A stretch of 64,000 nt of DNA from Spirosoma linguale DSM 74 (GTDB taxonomy: Bacteria > Bacteroidota > Bacteroidia > Cytophagales > Spirosomataceae). The DNA lies in contig CP001769.1 of NCBI GenBank assembly GCA_000024525.1, positions 3,086,001-3,150,000 of the forward strand. Reading direction: 5' to 3'. Within the stretch, counting starts at the first letter, position 1, and every line of letters begins with the position of its first letter. The notes below the pieces were generated by a model. It searched no databases, was not told the origin of the DNA, and saw only the letters and a program-made list of their open reading frames with translations. A program made the translations under genes and the position numbers. This document shows positions 45,212 through 56,300 of this stretch, in pieces.

Positions 45212-46144
45212 ATGACCGACGTATCAGTCATCATTCTGACACATAACGAGGAAAAACACATTACTCGCTGTATTCAGAGTTTGCTGCCGTTTACGCATAA
45301 AATATTTATTGTCGACTCGTTTTCGACTGACAGAACCGTTGAGATAGCCCGTTCACTGGGTGCTCAAGTGGTTCAAAATGTCTGGGTAAACTACGCCACT
45401 CAATTTAATTTTGGCATAAACAACACCCCTTTTCAAACAGGCTGGCTCATGCGGATGGATGCCGATGAGTATGTTATGCCCGAACTGGCCGACGAAATAA
45501 ACCGACGTCTTCACAGCCTCCCTGCCGAAGTGGGGGGTATTTATGTCAAACGCCGGGTGTTCTTCCTGAACCGGTGGATGCGCCACGGAGGCTTCTATCC
45601 GATCTGGTTACTGCGACTCTGGCGACGGGGTGATGGTTTCTGCGAACAGGTTTGGCACGACGAGCACATTAAACTGACCAAGGGAGCGCCCATTCAGTTC
45701 GATCATGACATTGTCGACCATAACCTGAACAACCTGACCTGGTGGACGCAAAAGCATAATCATTACACCATTCTGGAAATGATTAATCTGCTTAATTACC
45801 GCTATCATTTCGATAAAGCTGAAACAGTTCAACCCAAACTGTTTGGAACACAAGAACAACGGATTCGGTTTTTGAAAGAGAAATACGCGTCGCTACCGCT
45901 TTTTACCAGACCCATATTATACTTTATCTACCGGTATTTTGTCCGGTTAGGTTTCCTGGATGGCCGGGCGGGCTTTGTCTGGTGTTGCCTACAGGCACTT
46001 TGGTATCGTTTTCTGGTCGATGCCAAACTCATGGAGGTAAATATTCGGGTAGGCACCGACAAAGAAGAACTTATCAACTATTTCCGAACGGAATATGGAA
46101 AAGACCTTAGACCAGCCCGACCCGAGCAAGTCAGTCAGCCCTGA
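45212..46144 (+). CDS. Glycosyltransferase family 2 (WaaE/KdtX-like)
   Basis: A 310-residue GT-A enzyme. TDVSVIILTHNEEKHITRCI, KIFIVDSFSTDRTVEIA and LMRMDADEYV (DxD region) match the LPS-core beta-glucosyltransferase type (WaaE). It probably adds the first branch sugar on core or lipid-linked glycan. The 3' end overlaps the following acetyltransferase gene by 50 bases in another frame. Confidence 0.88.
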   Translation: MTDVSVIILTHNEEKHITRCIQSLLPFTHKIFIVDSFSTDRTVEIARSLGAQVVQNVWVNYATQFNFGINNTPFQTGWLMRMDADEYVMPELADEINRRLHSLPAEVGGIYVKRRVFFLNRWMRHGGFYPIWLLRLWRRGDGFCEQVWHDEHIKLTKGAPIQFDHDIVDHNLNNLTWWTQKHNHYTILEMINLLNYRYHFDKAETVQPKLFGTQEQRIRFLKEKYASLPLFTRPILYFIYRYFVRLGFLDGRAGFVWCCLQALWYRFLVDAKLMEVNIRVGTDKEELINYFRTEYGKDLRPARPEQVSQP

Positions 46145-46733
46145 ATTAAGTACGAACCAGGCAACAGAATCTGACTTCCAGAACGGAAAAACGGACTTTA
46201 CGAAGTTCAATATCAGCTGGTACAATCCGGGCCCACGCTGGAAAGTTATTCTTTGGTTTCTGGTAAATGCTTTTTTTTTAAATACGTATCTGCCCATTCC
46301 CATTGCCCTTAAGGTAGCGGTGCTCAGGCTTTTCGGGGCAAAAATTGGTGAAGGATTTGTCATTAAACCAGCTGTCAATATTAAATACCCCTGGTTACTT
46401 ACAGTAGGAAACCAAGTCTGGATTGGTGAAAACGTCTGGATTGATAACCTGAGCAATGTGACTATTGGGAACAACGTTTGTCTATCCCAAGGTGCTATGT
46501 TGTTAACTGGTAATCATGACTACTCGCGGTCTACGTTTGATCTGACCACTCGGCCGATTGCTCTTGATGATGGAGTCTGGATTGGGGCAAAAGCCATTGT
46601 TTGTGCGGGTGTTCGCTGCGAATCACATGCTGTGCTGGCCGTTAATTCGGTAGCTACGCATGCGCTCAAGGCATATGGTATTTATCAGGGAAACCCGGCT
46701 GTCTGGGTCCGTCAACGAAACATCAAAGCGTGA
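46095..46733 (+). CDS. WcaF-like colanic-acid-type acetyltransferase
   Basis: A 212-residue hexapeptide-repeat acetyltransferase. After a polar N-terminus and FNISWYNPGPRWKVILWFLV comes VGNQVWIGENVWIDNLSNVT and the catalytic GAMLLTGNHDYS, the arrangement of WcaF. The start lies inside the preceding gene, a 50-base overlap; a later start in the frame would shorten the N-terminus, so the true overlap may be smaller. It acetylates a sugar hydroxyl in the repeat unit. Confidence 0.85.
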   Translation: MEKTLDQPDPSKSVSPELSTNQATESDFQNGKTDFTKFNISWYNPGPRWKVILWFLVNAFFLNTYLPIPIALKVAVLRLFGAKIGEGFVIKPAVNIKYPWLLTVGNQVWIGENVWIDNLSNVTIGNNVCLSQGAMLLTGNHDYSRSTFDLTTRPIALDDGVWIGAKAIVCAGVRCESHAVLAVNSVATHALKAYGIYQGNPAVWVRQRNIKA

Positions 46734-47500
46734 AAGTATCAATTATAACTGTTGTCTTCAATGGTGCAGAATTTGTCCGGGATTGCATTGAGTCTGTGCT
46801 CAGCCAAACGTATACCGACATCGAATACATTATTGTCGACGGAAAATCGACCGATGGAACCGTAGCAATTGTCCAGTCGTACGGCACAAGAATTGCCAGA
46901 TTCATATCCGAACCGGATAAAGGCTTGTACGATGCCATGAACAAAGGAATCCAGTTGGCAACCGGCGACGTAATTGGCCTGTTGAATGCCGATGACTTTT
47001 ACCGTCATGACCGCGTCATAGAAAACATGGTAGCCACGTTCGAACGCACAGACAGCGATGCTGTATATGGCGATATGCTTTATGTGGACCGTACAGACAC
47101 CAAAAAGCTCAAACGTTACTGGCGTTCGGGCTGGTATAGCGAAAATGCATTCCTTTGGGGATGGATGCCAGGGCACCTGTCGTTTTTTGCCAAGCGATGG
47201 ATGTATTTACAGTACGGGCTTTTTCGCCTGGACATGAAGAGTGCTGCCGACTATGAACTGATGTTACGATTCATTCACAAGCACAAGGCGAAACTGGCCT
47301 ATATGGACGAGGTTACGATTGTTATGCGGGTTGGTGGTATCAGTAACAGCAGTTTACAAAACCGCCTTCGCGCTAATAGAGAGGATCAATTGGCCTGGCA
47401 ACTGAATGATTTAAAGCCTTATATGTTTACATTTTGGCTAAAGCCTTTACGTAAAATTAAGCAATACATCACAAAGCCGCCAGAAGTACATATTAAGTAA
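46730..47500 (+). CDS. Glycosyltransferase family 2
   Basis: A 256-residue GT-A enzyme with KVSIITVVFNGAEFVRDCIE, YIIVDGKSTDGTVAI, the RFISEPDKGLYDAMNKGI loop and LNADDFYRHD. It starts at GTG, overlapping the acetyltransferase stop (GTGA), so translation is coupled. It is most like the WcaA/WbbD type of O-antigen GT2. Confidence 0.92.
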   Translation: MKVSIITVVFNGAEFVRDCIESVLSQTYTDIEYIIVDGKSTDGTVAIVQSYGTRIARFISEPDKGLYDAMNKGIQLATGDVIGLLNADDFYRHDRVIENMVATFERTDSDAVYGDMLYVDRTDTKKLKRYWRSGWYSENAFLWGWMPGHLSFFAKRWMYLQYGLFRLDMKSAADYELMLRFIHKHKAKLAYMDEVTIVMRVGGISNSSLQNRLRANREDQLAWQLNDLKPYMFTFWLKPLRKIKQYITKPPEVHIK

Positions 47501-47671
47501 CTAAACATGCCATTAAATCAGATTTCGCAGGCATGAATTGGTAAAACCATAATTTTTACGCTCCTTCGATTCTCAAACCGGGCAACCGGCTTACGTAGGT
47601 AGCGTTATTAACGAGTTGTTTTTAACACTCAACGAGCTTAAAAGCTTGATAGTCTTTAAACGCCCCGCCTT

Positions 47672-48889
47672 ATGAATATTGATTTATTACTTGCATACCT
47701 GCAAAATAAATTCAATGATGAAGCATTTACGATTGGCCTTTATCAGTGCGTACTGTCTTTTTTAGTTGCCTGTTTTGTGGCCGTGATTGCCATTCCCGTT
47801 GTAATTAAGATTTCGGAATTGAAATCGCTCATGGAGAAGCCAGGCGAGCGCCGGTCGCACTCCACCCCAACACCAACTTTTGGTGGTATTGCCATCTTTG
47901 CCGCCATTTTAATTGGCTATTTTCTATGGCCCAGTCTTGACAGAACGGATATTTACAGCACCTACAGTACCAACCTGTCTATCGTTGGCATGACCATCCT
48001 GTTCTTTATTGGCATTAAGGATGATCTGGTTGGTATCGACCCGGCCAAAAAGTTGATGTTTCAGGTGCTGGCAGCCATGATTTTAATTCTGTTTGGCGAT
48101 TTGCGGGTCGATTACCTGTATGGTATCATGGGTTTTCACCACATACAGCCCGCAGTGGGTGTTCTGTTAACCTGCTTCATCTTTATCGCCCTAACCAACG
48201 CTATTAACCTGATTGACGGCATTGATGGGTTAGCGGGCGGCATTTCAACCATTGCGAGTGCCACATTCGGCGGCTGGTTTTTGCTGACAAACCACTTCAC
48301 GATGGCGTGTCTGGCCTTTACGATGGCTGGTGCCTTGCTGGGCTTTTTACGATTCAACTTCTCGAAGACCAGCAAAATCTTCATGGGTAATACCGGTTCG
48401 CTGATCATCGGCTTTATGCTGGCTTTCTTTGCGGTTCGGTTTGTTAACCTGAATGCGGCTTACCGATACGAGCCAACTGCCTTCTTCAACGCCCCGATCA
48501 TTGCCATTGTCATTTTGATCGTGCCGATTTTCGATACGTTACGGGTCTTTCTGGTTAGAATTCTGGCTGGCCGGTCGCCCTTTTCAGCCGACCGCAATCA
48601 CATGCATCATATTTTGCTGGATAATGGCCTGTCTCATGCCGGAGCAACGGCTGTGCTGTGCGGTATCTCCCTTTTTAACACCGTCTTGTTTTTATTCCTG
48701 CACCGTAATATCTCAAATACCTTATCCCTTGTAATCCTGGGCTGTTTGTTCGGGTTGTATATGATCGTGAGCTTTACGCTTAAGATGCGGGTGATGTACG
48801 TTTCCACTCACCCCCGCCGGAGAAAGGCGGTTTTGCGGAGAGAGTTGCAGAATGGAATTGTCGGACGACGAATTGTTGACTATTTATAA
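47672..48889 (+). CDS. WecA-like undecaprenyl-phosphate sugar-1-phosphate transferase
   Basis: A 405-residue polytopic enzyme of the MraY/WecA family with about eleven helices. GERRSHSTPTPTFGGIAIF is the cytosolic nucleotide loop, FIGIKDDLVGIDPAKKL the DD motif, NLIDGIDGLAGG the catalytic Asp loop and RNHMHHILLDNGLSH the terminal HxHH motif. It transfers a HexNAc-1-phosphate to undecaprenyl phosphate and so starts the lipid-linked glycan. It closes the polysaccharide locus and is preceded by a 170-base gap with no gene. Confidence 0.92.
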   Translation: MNIDLLLAYLQNKFNDEAFTIGLYQCVLSFLVACFVAVIAIPVVIKISELKSLMEKPGERRSHSTPTPTFGGIAIFAAILIGYFLWPSLDRTDIYSTYSTNLSIVGMTILFFIGIKDDLVGIDPAKKLMFQVLAAMILILFGDLRVDYLYGIMGFHHIQPAVGVLLTCFIFIALTNAINLIDGIDGLAGGISTIASATFGGWFLLTNHFTMACLAFTMAGALLGFLRFNFSKTSKIFMGNTGSLIIGFMLAFFAVRFVNLNAAYRYEPTAFFNAPIIAIVILIVPIFDTLRVFLVRILAGRSPFSADRNHMHHILLDNGLSHAGATAVLCGISLFNTVLFLFLHRNISNTLSLVILGCLFGLYMIVSFTLKMRVMYVSTHPRRRKAVLRRELQNGIVGRRIVDYL

Positions 48890-48901
48890 TCAGACCAGAA
48901 C

Positions 48902-48947
48902 TCACAAAAAAAGCCCTTCGAACATATTCGAAGGGCTTTTTTTGTGA
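48902..48947. terminator. Perfect bidirectional terminator between the WecA-like and transketolase genes
   Basis: A perfect 21-bp stem (TCACAAAAAAAGCCCTTCGAA and its complement) encloses a 4-base loop, with seven A on one side and seven T on the other. It serves both convergent genes. Confidence 0.92.
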
Positions 48948-48953
48948 ACGACC

Positions 48954-50999
48954 TCAGGACAATACTTCTTTTTTCTCAATACCGTCAGGATTGCCGTCCA
49001 GTACCGATTTAGCCGTGTTTACTACATTTTCCACCGTAAAGCCAAAGTAAGCCATTACTTCTTCGGCGGGGCCGGACAAGCCAAATCGGTTCATACTAAT
49101 CGTTGTTCCTTCATCTGTCACGTATTTATGCCAGCCAATTGGCGAGCCCATTTCTACGGCAAGCCGCTTCCGAATCGAGGGCGGCAATACTTCGTGGTGA
49201 TAGGCCTGATCTTGCTTTTCGAACAACTCCCATGAAGGCATGCTAACAACCCGCGCCTGAATGCCCTGTTTCTTTAGCTCCTCTTGCGCTTCCAGCACCA
49301 ACGACACTTCAGAACCTGTGGCAATCAATATGAGCTCGGGCGTACCATCGGCTTCGCTTAAAATATAAGCTCCCTTCTCCAGGCCACGTGCCGAGCCGTA
49401 TTTTTCCTGATCCAGCACGGGCAGTTTCTGCCGGGAGAGTATTAGTACTACGGGTGTCTTTGGCTGTTGCAGGGCCACTCGCCAGGCTTCAACGGTTTCG
49501 TTGGCATCGGCCGGCCGCAAAACAATAATGTTTGGTATGGTTCGTAGCGAAACGACCTGTTCAACGGGTTGGTGTGTGGGTCCGTCTTCACCCAGGCCAA
49601 TGCTGTCGTGCGTAAATACAAACGTCGCCGACGATTCCGCCAACGCCGTTAGCCGGATGGCTCCCCGCATGTAATCGGAAAAGTTGAGGAATGTGCCGCC
49701 GTACGGGTGCACGCCACCGTGCTGGGCCATTCCGTTCAGGGCTGCTCCCATGGCATGCTCACGTACCCCAAACCAGATGTTGGAGTTTCCGTAATGGCCG
49801 GGCTGAAAACTAATGTCGCCTTTCGTTGGCATCTCATTGGATGAAGCCAGATCGGCGGAACCACCAAAGAGATAAGGTACTCGTTTTTTCAGGGCTTCCA
49901 GGGCTTTGCCAGAGGCCTGCCGGGTGGCCAGTGGGCCATCAGCAGGTGCAAACTTGGGCAGATCGGTTTCCCAATCGTCGGGGAACTTACCCGCAAATGA
50001 CACGTCAAATAGCTCTGCCTGATCCGAGAACTGGTTTCTGTAAGCCTCAAACCGTTTTTGCCAGTCGGCCTGAAGCTCGGCACCCCGCTTGCCTGCTTCC
50101 AACAAATGAGGTTTTACTTCATCCGGAATGACAAATGACTGGTCTGGGTCGAAACCATAAAACGCTTTGGTTTTCCGTAGATTTTCATCGCCCAGCGGGC
50201 TACCGTGTACTTTGCTGGTTCCTTCCATTGGGCTGCCAAAGCCGATAACCGTACGGACGGCAATGATAGACGGGCGATCCGTCTCGGCCTGGGCTGCGCG
50301 AATGGCCGCTTCAATAGCGTCCAGATCGTTGCCATCGGCCACATGCTGCGTATGCCAGCCATACGCATCGAAACGCGCCATTCGGTCTTCCGTAAACGCT
50401 AGATTAGTAGGCCCATCCAGCGAAATGAGGTTATCGTCGTACAAATAAATCAGCTTCCCCAACTTAAGGTGGCCCGCCAGCGAAGCCGCTTCAGACGCAA
50501 TCCCTTCCATTAAATCGCCATCACTCACAATGGAGTAGGTATAATGGTCCATGACTGTGTGTCCTTCCCGATTGTAGGCTGCGGCCAAAAATGCTTCGGC
50601 CATGGCCATGCCTACCCCGTTGGCAAACCCTTGTCCAAGCGGGCCAGTGGTTACTTCAACTCCCGGTGTTAGGTTCGACTCGGGGTGACCCGGTGTGCGG
50701 GAATGAATTTGCCGGAAACCTTTTATATCATCAAGCGACAGATCGTACCCATACAAATGCAATAAGCTGTACAACAAAGCCGAACCGTGCCCGGCAGAGA
50801 GCACAAACCGATCCCGATCCGGCCAGTGCGGGTCTTGTGGATTAAACCGCAAAAAGCGCGACCAGAGAACATACGCCATGGGAGCCGCGCCAAGCGGCAA
50901 GCCAGGGTGTCCGGAATTGGCTTTCTGAACCGCATCAACCGACAAAAGCCGGATGGTATTGATACTGAGTTGGTCGAGGTTGACCGATTGAGTAGTCAT
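48954..50999 (-). CDS. tkt: Transketolase
   Basis: A 681-residue thiamine-diphosphate enzyme of the pentose phosphate pathway with typical family length. The N-terminal ThDP domain shows [17 protein letters not shown] and the GDGD-like [12 protein letters not shown] followed by LIYLYDDN; the middle pyrimidine-binding domain has [22 protein letters not shown] in part and the transketolase C-domain follows ([18 protein letters not shown]). The ATG giving [11 protein letters not shown] is preferred over an upstream TTG. It shares the downstream terminator with the polysaccharide locus. Confidence 0.95.
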   Translation of the reverse strand: MTTQSVNLDQLSINTIRLLSVDAVQKANSGHPGLPLGAAPMAYVLWSRFLRFNPQDPHWPDRDRFVLSAGHGSALLYSLLHLYGYDLSLDDIKGFRQIHSRTPGHPESNLTPGVEVTTGPLGQGFANGVGMAMAEAFLAAAYNREGHTVMDHYTYSIVSDGDLMEGIASEAASLAGHLKLGKLIYLYDDNLISLDGPTNLAFTEDRMARFDAYGWHTQHVADGNDLDAIEAAIRAAQAETDRPSIIAVRTVIGFGSPMEGTSKVHGSPLGDENLRKTKAFYGFDPDQSFVIPDEVKPHLLEAGKRGAELQADWQKRFEAYRNQFSDQAELFDVSFAGKFPDDWETDLPKFAPADGPLATRQASGKALEALKKRVPYLFGGSADLASSNEMPTKGDISFQPGHYGNSNIWFGVREHAMGAALNGMAQHGGVHPYGGTFLNFSDYMRGAIRLTALAESSATFVFTHDSIGLGEDGPTHQPVEQVVSLRTIPNIIVLRPADANETVEAWRVALQQPKTPVVLILSRQKLPVLDQEKYGSARGLEKGAYILSEADGTPELILIATGSEVSLVLEAQEELKKQGIQARVVSMPSWELFEKQDQAYHHEVLPPSIRKRLAVEMGSPIGWHKYVTDEGTTISMNRFGLSGPAEEVMAYFGFTVENVVNTAKSVLDGNPDGIEKKEVLS

Positions 51000-51390
51000 A
51001 ACGAAAGAAGGCAAACGTTGAAAAAACAGGCAGAAGTTGCTGGTACAGGTAGTCGACCAGCTAACATGTTCTATAATTAACTGCTAAACACATAAGAAGA
51101 TTGAAAAAATTTACCATACACCCAACAACGCATTAATTATCAATAAATTAACGTAGCCAATTAGTTGCTATTCGTTTTGTTTTTAAGCAGGGTACAGATG
51201 CGTAGGGGTGACTAAATCCGTTACCGAATAAGAAGAATGGTACTTTTTATGGGGTTGTTCTGCTTAATTCTCATTAAATTAATAGAGTATACTTCCTGTC
51301 TCCTTTACGATATCTGTACATATTTTTACAGTAAATTGCCTTCTATCGATAACCGTAAAAAAGGCGTTCACTGTTAACGTCTCTCCCTAC
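51000..51390. other. AT-rich intergenic region upstream of transketolase
   Basis: Nearly 400 bases between divergent genes with no convincing reading frame or RNA gene. It should hold the transketolase promoter and that of the acyltransferase-like gene. No strong repeat seen. Confidence 0.5.
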
Positions 51391-52056
51391 ATGAAAGGAA
51401 GCGAATTGGACTTATTCCTCAGTATAGGCTATTTTCGAATGCAACAGGAAGTGTTCACGTGTCAGTACATCGTCTTCAATGATACCCTTTGTCCGGTACA
51501 TTGGCTCAGACTTTCACTGGCGAACGTTACATTAGGTCCAAAGCAATCCCGACTGCTTCGCATAAATGAGCCGTTTTCGGTAACCGTCAAGCCTTTTGTT
51601 CTAACGCAGGAAGTTGAAGCCCTTTATGCGCTCTACAAGCGATCTGTCGATTTTGACGCCCCCATCTCGGTTGAATTCTGGCTACTGAATGGGGCGCTGA
51701 AATCGGGATTCGATACCTATACCATCGAAGTGCGGGATGGCAGTCGGCTTATTGCCGTAGGTATATTCGATAACGGGGAGACAAGCATTGCGGGCATTAT
51801 GAATTTTTACCACCCGGATTATCGTAAGCAGAGCCTGGGTAAATACCTCATGCTGCTCAAGATAAACCACGCCCGGAGTCAGCAAAAACGTTACTATTAC
51901 CCCGGTTATCTGGTTAGCTACTACCCAAAATTTGATTACAAGCTATTCCCCTGCGAAGCTGCCACCGAGGTATTTGACGAGAATACGGGCCGATGGGTCC
52001 CCTTCTCGTGGGAGACAGTAGATGCTATGGCGACTTTTAAACTGGAACAACAATAG
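51391..52056 (+). CDS. ATE/Bpt-like arginyl-tRNA-protein transferase domain protein (GNAT fold)
   Basis: A 221-residue protein that resembles the C-terminal catalytic half of arginyl- or leucyl-tRNA-protein transferases. The key block is NFYHPDYRKQSLGKYLMLLK, then RYYYPGYLVSYYPKFDYK, which parallels the FYDPDLRxxSLG and YYLGYYIPGCPKMxYK blocks of that family. The usual N-terminal zinc-binding cysteines are absent. It may modify N-terminal residues for N-end-rule turnover, or be a plain GNAT enzyme. It is transcribed alone. Confidence 0.6.
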   Translation: MKGSELDLFLSIGYFRMQQEVFTCQYIVFNDTLCPVHWLRLSLANVTLGPKQSRLLRINEPFSVTVKPFVLTQEVEALYALYKRSVDFDAPISVEFWLLNGALKSGFDTYTIEVRDGSRLIAVGIFDNGETSIAGIMNFYHPDYRKQSLGKYLMLLKINHARSQQKRYYYPGYLVSYYPKFDYKLFPCEAATEVFDENTGRWVPFSWETVDAMATFKLEQQ

Positions 52057-52274
52057 CAAAGCCCAACTACTACAGCTACACCACAGCCACTTACTACTTT
52101 ACCACGAGAATTTCGGGTCCCTACACTTTTGGCAGGATCAAGTGCCCTTACAGCCAGTGTACAATTTTTTCCGGGCAATGGCGCCCTTTTACTGACTGAT
52201 AGAAATAGAATTTATTACTTATGCCAGATAGTCAATATAAGGATGATGGATCAGGTGATTAAGGATAGATAAAT

Positions 52275-52282
52275 TAGTTTTG
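52275..52282 (+). promoter_or_regulatory. Candidate -7 box for the GalU-like/fusion operon
   Basis: TAGTTTTG matches TAnnTTTG and ends 36 bases before the start codon of the nucleotidyltransferase gene, a plausible leader length. No clear TTG is seen at the -33 position. Confidence 0.4.
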
Positions 52283-52318
52283 TCCTATTATCTTCGACAG
52301 TTGAATACTCACTAACCA

Positions 52319-53278
52319 ATGAAAATAAGAAAAGCAGTAATTACAGCAGCCGCTCGCGGGGAACGATTATATCCGGTAGCCGATACCATTCAAAAAGCCA
52401 TGCTCCCCGTTATTGATACGGATGGCTTACACAAACCAGTCATTCAGGCGATTGCCGAGGAGGCTTTTCTAAGCGGTATTGAAGAAATATGCGTCGTTTG
52501 CGCCCCCGGTGATGGAGAACGTTATATCAATGCCTTCACATCTTTACGAGATAATCTGGTAAAGTCGTACAAAGGAGTCGACTGGGCGCGGGAAGAAGCC
52601 GAAAAAATTGACAACCTCATCAGCCGAATTCAGTTCACCGAGCAGCAGGAGCCACTTGGTTATGGACATGCCGTTTACTGCGCCAGAGAATTTGTCAACG
52701 AAGAACCTTTTCTGCTCCTGCTGGGCGATTATCTGTACGTCTCTAATCTGACCAGCAAGCGGTGTGCCGCACAGCTGATTGAACTGGCGATGCAGGAAGA
52801 CTGCTCCGTATCGGCAGTTAACCCAACCATTGAGCATCAGATCGGTCGTTATGGCACCCTGACCGGCAAGCACGTTGCCAACATGAGCGGGGTGTACCAG
52901 ATTGAAAAACTCATCGAAAAACCGTCGCTGAGCGTTGCCGAACTTGAGCTACAGACGCCCGGTTTACGTGTGGGCTACTACCTCTGTTTCTTCGGCATGC
53001 ACGTGCTAACCCCGACGGTTTTTTCCCTGCTTGAGAAGCAGATAGAAGAAGGAAGCAAGAACGTTCTGTTAACTCCCGCCCTCCAGGCACTGGCCGATAC
53101 AGAAAAATACCTGGCGCTGGAAGTTAAAGGAAACCGGTACGACTTAAGCGGACGCCAGGGCCTGCTTCGGGCACAAATGGCGCTGGGACTGGCGGGAGTG
53201 GCCCATGACGAAACCCTGACCTCTATGGTAGAACTGCTGGCCGAAGCCAATACCAGAAAGGCACAATTGGCTCAATAA
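52319..53278 (+). CDS. GalU-like sugar nucleotidyltransferase
   Basis: A 319-residue NTP-transferase. The signature region is AAARGERLYPVADTIQKAML (residues 10-29, catalytic-type Lys26), in place of the canonical GxGTRxLP...PKxMLP, with PLGYGHAVYCAREFV and LLLLGDYLY as GalU-type motifs and LIEKPS later. The altered first loop (ARGERLYP for GTRMLP) means the nucleotide may not be UTP. It lies 52 bases upstream of the kinase/pyrophosphorylase fusion on the same strand, so the two probably form an operon. Confidence 0.82.
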   Translation: MKIRKAVITAAARGERLYPVADTIQKAMLPVIDTDGLHKPVIQAIAEEAFLSGIEEICVVCAPGDGERYINAFTSLRDNLVKSYKGVDWAREEAEKIDNLISRIQFTEQQEPLGYGHAVYCAREFVNEEPFLLLLGDYLYVSNLTSKRCAAQLIELAMQEDCSVSAVNPTIEHQIGRYGTLTGKHVANMSGVYQIEKLIEKPSLSVAELELQTPGLRVGYYLCFFGMHVLTPTVFSLLEKQIEEGSKNVLLTPALQALADTEKYLALEVKGNRYDLSGRQGLLRAQMALGLAGVAHDETLTSMVELLAEANTRKAQLAQ

Positions 53279-53330
53279 GGCCTTTTTGGTTATATCCAAC
53301 CGTCCAACTAGTTTCCTAGCATCACTCAAC

Positions 53331-56300
53331 ATGAATGTTTTTATAGAAACAATTACGTCTGCCAATACCACTGCCCGCAACCGATCCTTTTTTGAATTAA
53401 GCCGAAATCTGTCGGCCAGAGATTTATTAAAAGACCTGCGTGAGCTGGATGAGTTCAGAAAATCCACGCCGAACCTGTACGATAAAGTCAGAGCCATTCT
53501 CTTTCTATATGCCGGTTTCCGGTTTTTTCTGATGGAAGACCGGGCAACGCCGGCAATCGGCAAAATTCCCTACGCCGGTTTCGAAGATTTACTGTCCCGT
53601 CGGTTTGAGCAGGCAATCGCTACTTTTTTGCAGGATCTGGATAAACACGGTCCTAATGCCACATTGTTTAGTGCATTAGCCGATAGTTATCATCAGTTAT
53701 CATTCCAGATTCTGGCCGATCAGGTTCGTAAGAGCGTCCGTTCCAGCAAAGGTAATCAGTGGATGTTCCGGGTTGGCCATCAGGCCGAACACCCGATCCG
53801 TATTCACCCCAACCTGCTGCAACGCCCGGACAACTCCCTTTTCTACCCTATCCTGCACGAACAAACATCGGTTCGGATGGACCTGACCCACAGTGGCTGG
53901 TCCGATATTTTCTTTCTGGGAATGGACTACCCCGAAGGCGCCCGGGTTATCAATATCTCGATTGACCTGGGGGTCTTTGGCCGCGACAAAGATATCAGGC
54001 CCCCGCTGCACTGTTATGTACGGGTGATCTCGGAGCCAGTCTTACGCCTGACCAGCGTTGACCTGAACACCACCAAAGATATTCACGACCTCGCCGATCT
54101 GTTTAATTTCGGCAACGATTACCTGAGTCTGGTAAAAGCCGGGGTCATTGCCTCCGGCTTGATTCCTCCTTCTTTTGAAGGAACAAACCAGTCACTGGCA
54201 GAGATCCTGACCCGTATTGTGGCTCCCGGCATGGGTATTGAACTGGTCACGAAAGTAAACGACATTCCAAAGGGTTCGCGCTTTGCGGTTTCCACAAACC
54301 TGCTAGGGTCCATTATCAGTCTGCTGATGCGGGCAACCGGACAAACGCAAAATCTGGAAGGCGGCTTGCTGGAAAGCGAACGGCGGCTGGTAGCATCGAG
54401 GGCTATTCTGGGCGAGTGGATTGGTGGCTCCGGCGGTGGCTGGCAGGATTCCGGGGGCGTTTGGCCGGGCATCAAAGCCATTCAGGGTACGTTTGCGCAG
54501 GAGGGCGACCCCGAGTCGGGCATCAGTCGGGGTACACTCCTCCCCCGCCACCGCGTACTGGAAGGCAGCGAAGTACATCCCGAGATTCAGGAAAAAATCA
54601 TGAACTCGCTGGTGCTTATGCACGGGGGTATGGCCTCTAACGTGGGGCCGATTCTGGAAATGGTCACCGAAAAGTACCTGCTTCGGGGCGATAAAGAGTG
54701 GGCGGCCCGTCAGCAAACAAACCAGATTTTCGACAATATTCTGGGCGCGATCAAGGAAGGAGACATTCGAAAACTGGGCGAAAATACCGCTCGGAACTGG
54801 GAATTTCCCATCAAAACGATTATTCCCTGGGCGTCAACGTATTTTACCGAGCAGATCATTGCCAAAGCAAAAAAACAGATTGGCGACGATTACTATGGTT
54901 TCCTGATGCTCGGAGGCATGTCTGGCGGAGGTATGGGTATGTTTGTTAATCCGGACCGCTACGAGGAGTATAAGCTGCAAGTGCTGGAGATGCTTCGTAA
55001 AACAAAAAACGAGCTGTCCGATTCCCTGCCCTTTGCTATGGAACCTGTGGTGTACAACTGGAGCATTAACCCGAGAGGCACCTGGGCTACCCTGCAGGAA
55101 GGCAATCAGGCGCTCATGCCGGAACAGTATTATGGCATTCAGGTATCGGAACTGGTGCGTAAAGACCCTAGCTCTATCCCGTATGTACGTCGGGCGGAGA
55201 TCGACTTTTTTACGACCTATTGCGATCAGAACAATCTGGCTTACCCGCTGCTGCGCACCATTGTCAGTAACCTCTTTAAAGTATCTGACCCGACCTCTCA
55301 GGGTAACCGGGGTGCCGAAAACGATAAAGCTGACCGTATTAAAAAAGAGAACGGCTTCGACTATATCCAACACGGAGAAATTCGGGAAGAGCTTCAGAAA
55401 GGCCGCATCGGGCTGGCCCGAAACCGGCTGTCGGCAGAAACAACGATTGAGGATGTGCTGCCGGAAGATCTGGTTCAATTCGACGCGCTGGCCGCGTCAA
55501 CCCAAGCTGGTGAGCAGGCGATCCGGTCGGGCCGGGTAGCTATTATGAGCCTGGCTGCCGGGGTTGGCAGCCGCTGGACCAAAGGAGCCGGGGTAATCAA
55601 GGCGATCAATCCATTCGTTGACATAGATGGGGAACACCGGAGCTTCCTGGAAATTCACATGGCCAAGACCCGAAAGGTAGCCGAGCAGTATAACGCGACT
55701 ATTCCGCACCTTGTCGCAACCAGCTATCTGACCCACGAGCCTATCCGGAAAAAACTGGAGCAAACGGGCAACTTCGGTTACGGCGGGCCTGCTTTTCTAT
55801 CGCCGGGTCGTTCTATTGGGCAGCGTTTTGTACCGATGGAACGCGATTTGCGGTTTATGTGGGAAGAAATGCCCCAGGAAACGCTGGACGAAAACAAACA
55901 AAAAGTGCGGGATGCCGTACGTCAGTCGATGATTGCCTGGGCGAAGGCAAAAGGCGAAGGAACCGATTACGTAGACAATATTGCAGCTCAACGGTTTTCT
56001 CCGCTGGGCCACTGGTACGAGGTGTCTAACCTGTTGCGAAATGGCACGCTGGCCAAACTCCTTGCCAGTAATCCACAGGTGGAAACCATCATGCTGCACA
56101 ATATCGATACCCTCGGCGCCAACCTCGACCCGGCCGTTCTTGGGTATCACCTTGAATCTGGCAATGCACTAACGTTTGAGGTTGTTCCCCGTCGGATTGA
56201 GGACAGAGGGGGCGGACTTGCGCGGGTAAATGGCCATGTCCGTCTGTTGGAGGGTTTGGCGCAGCCTCGCGAAGACGACGAACTGAATCTGAGCTATTAC

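Noticed and set aside
45212..46733. Frameshifted single gene made of GT2 and acetyltransferase
   Set aside because: Both proteins are full-length members of different families with complete cores; the overlap does not indicate a frameshift.
48954..50999. Transketolase as part of the polysaccharide operon
   Set aside because: It is convergent and shares only the terminator; no co-transcription is possible.
54834..55478. 214-codon minus-strand frame within the fusion gene
   Set aside because: Unlikely composition and full overlap with the fusion's conserved coding region.
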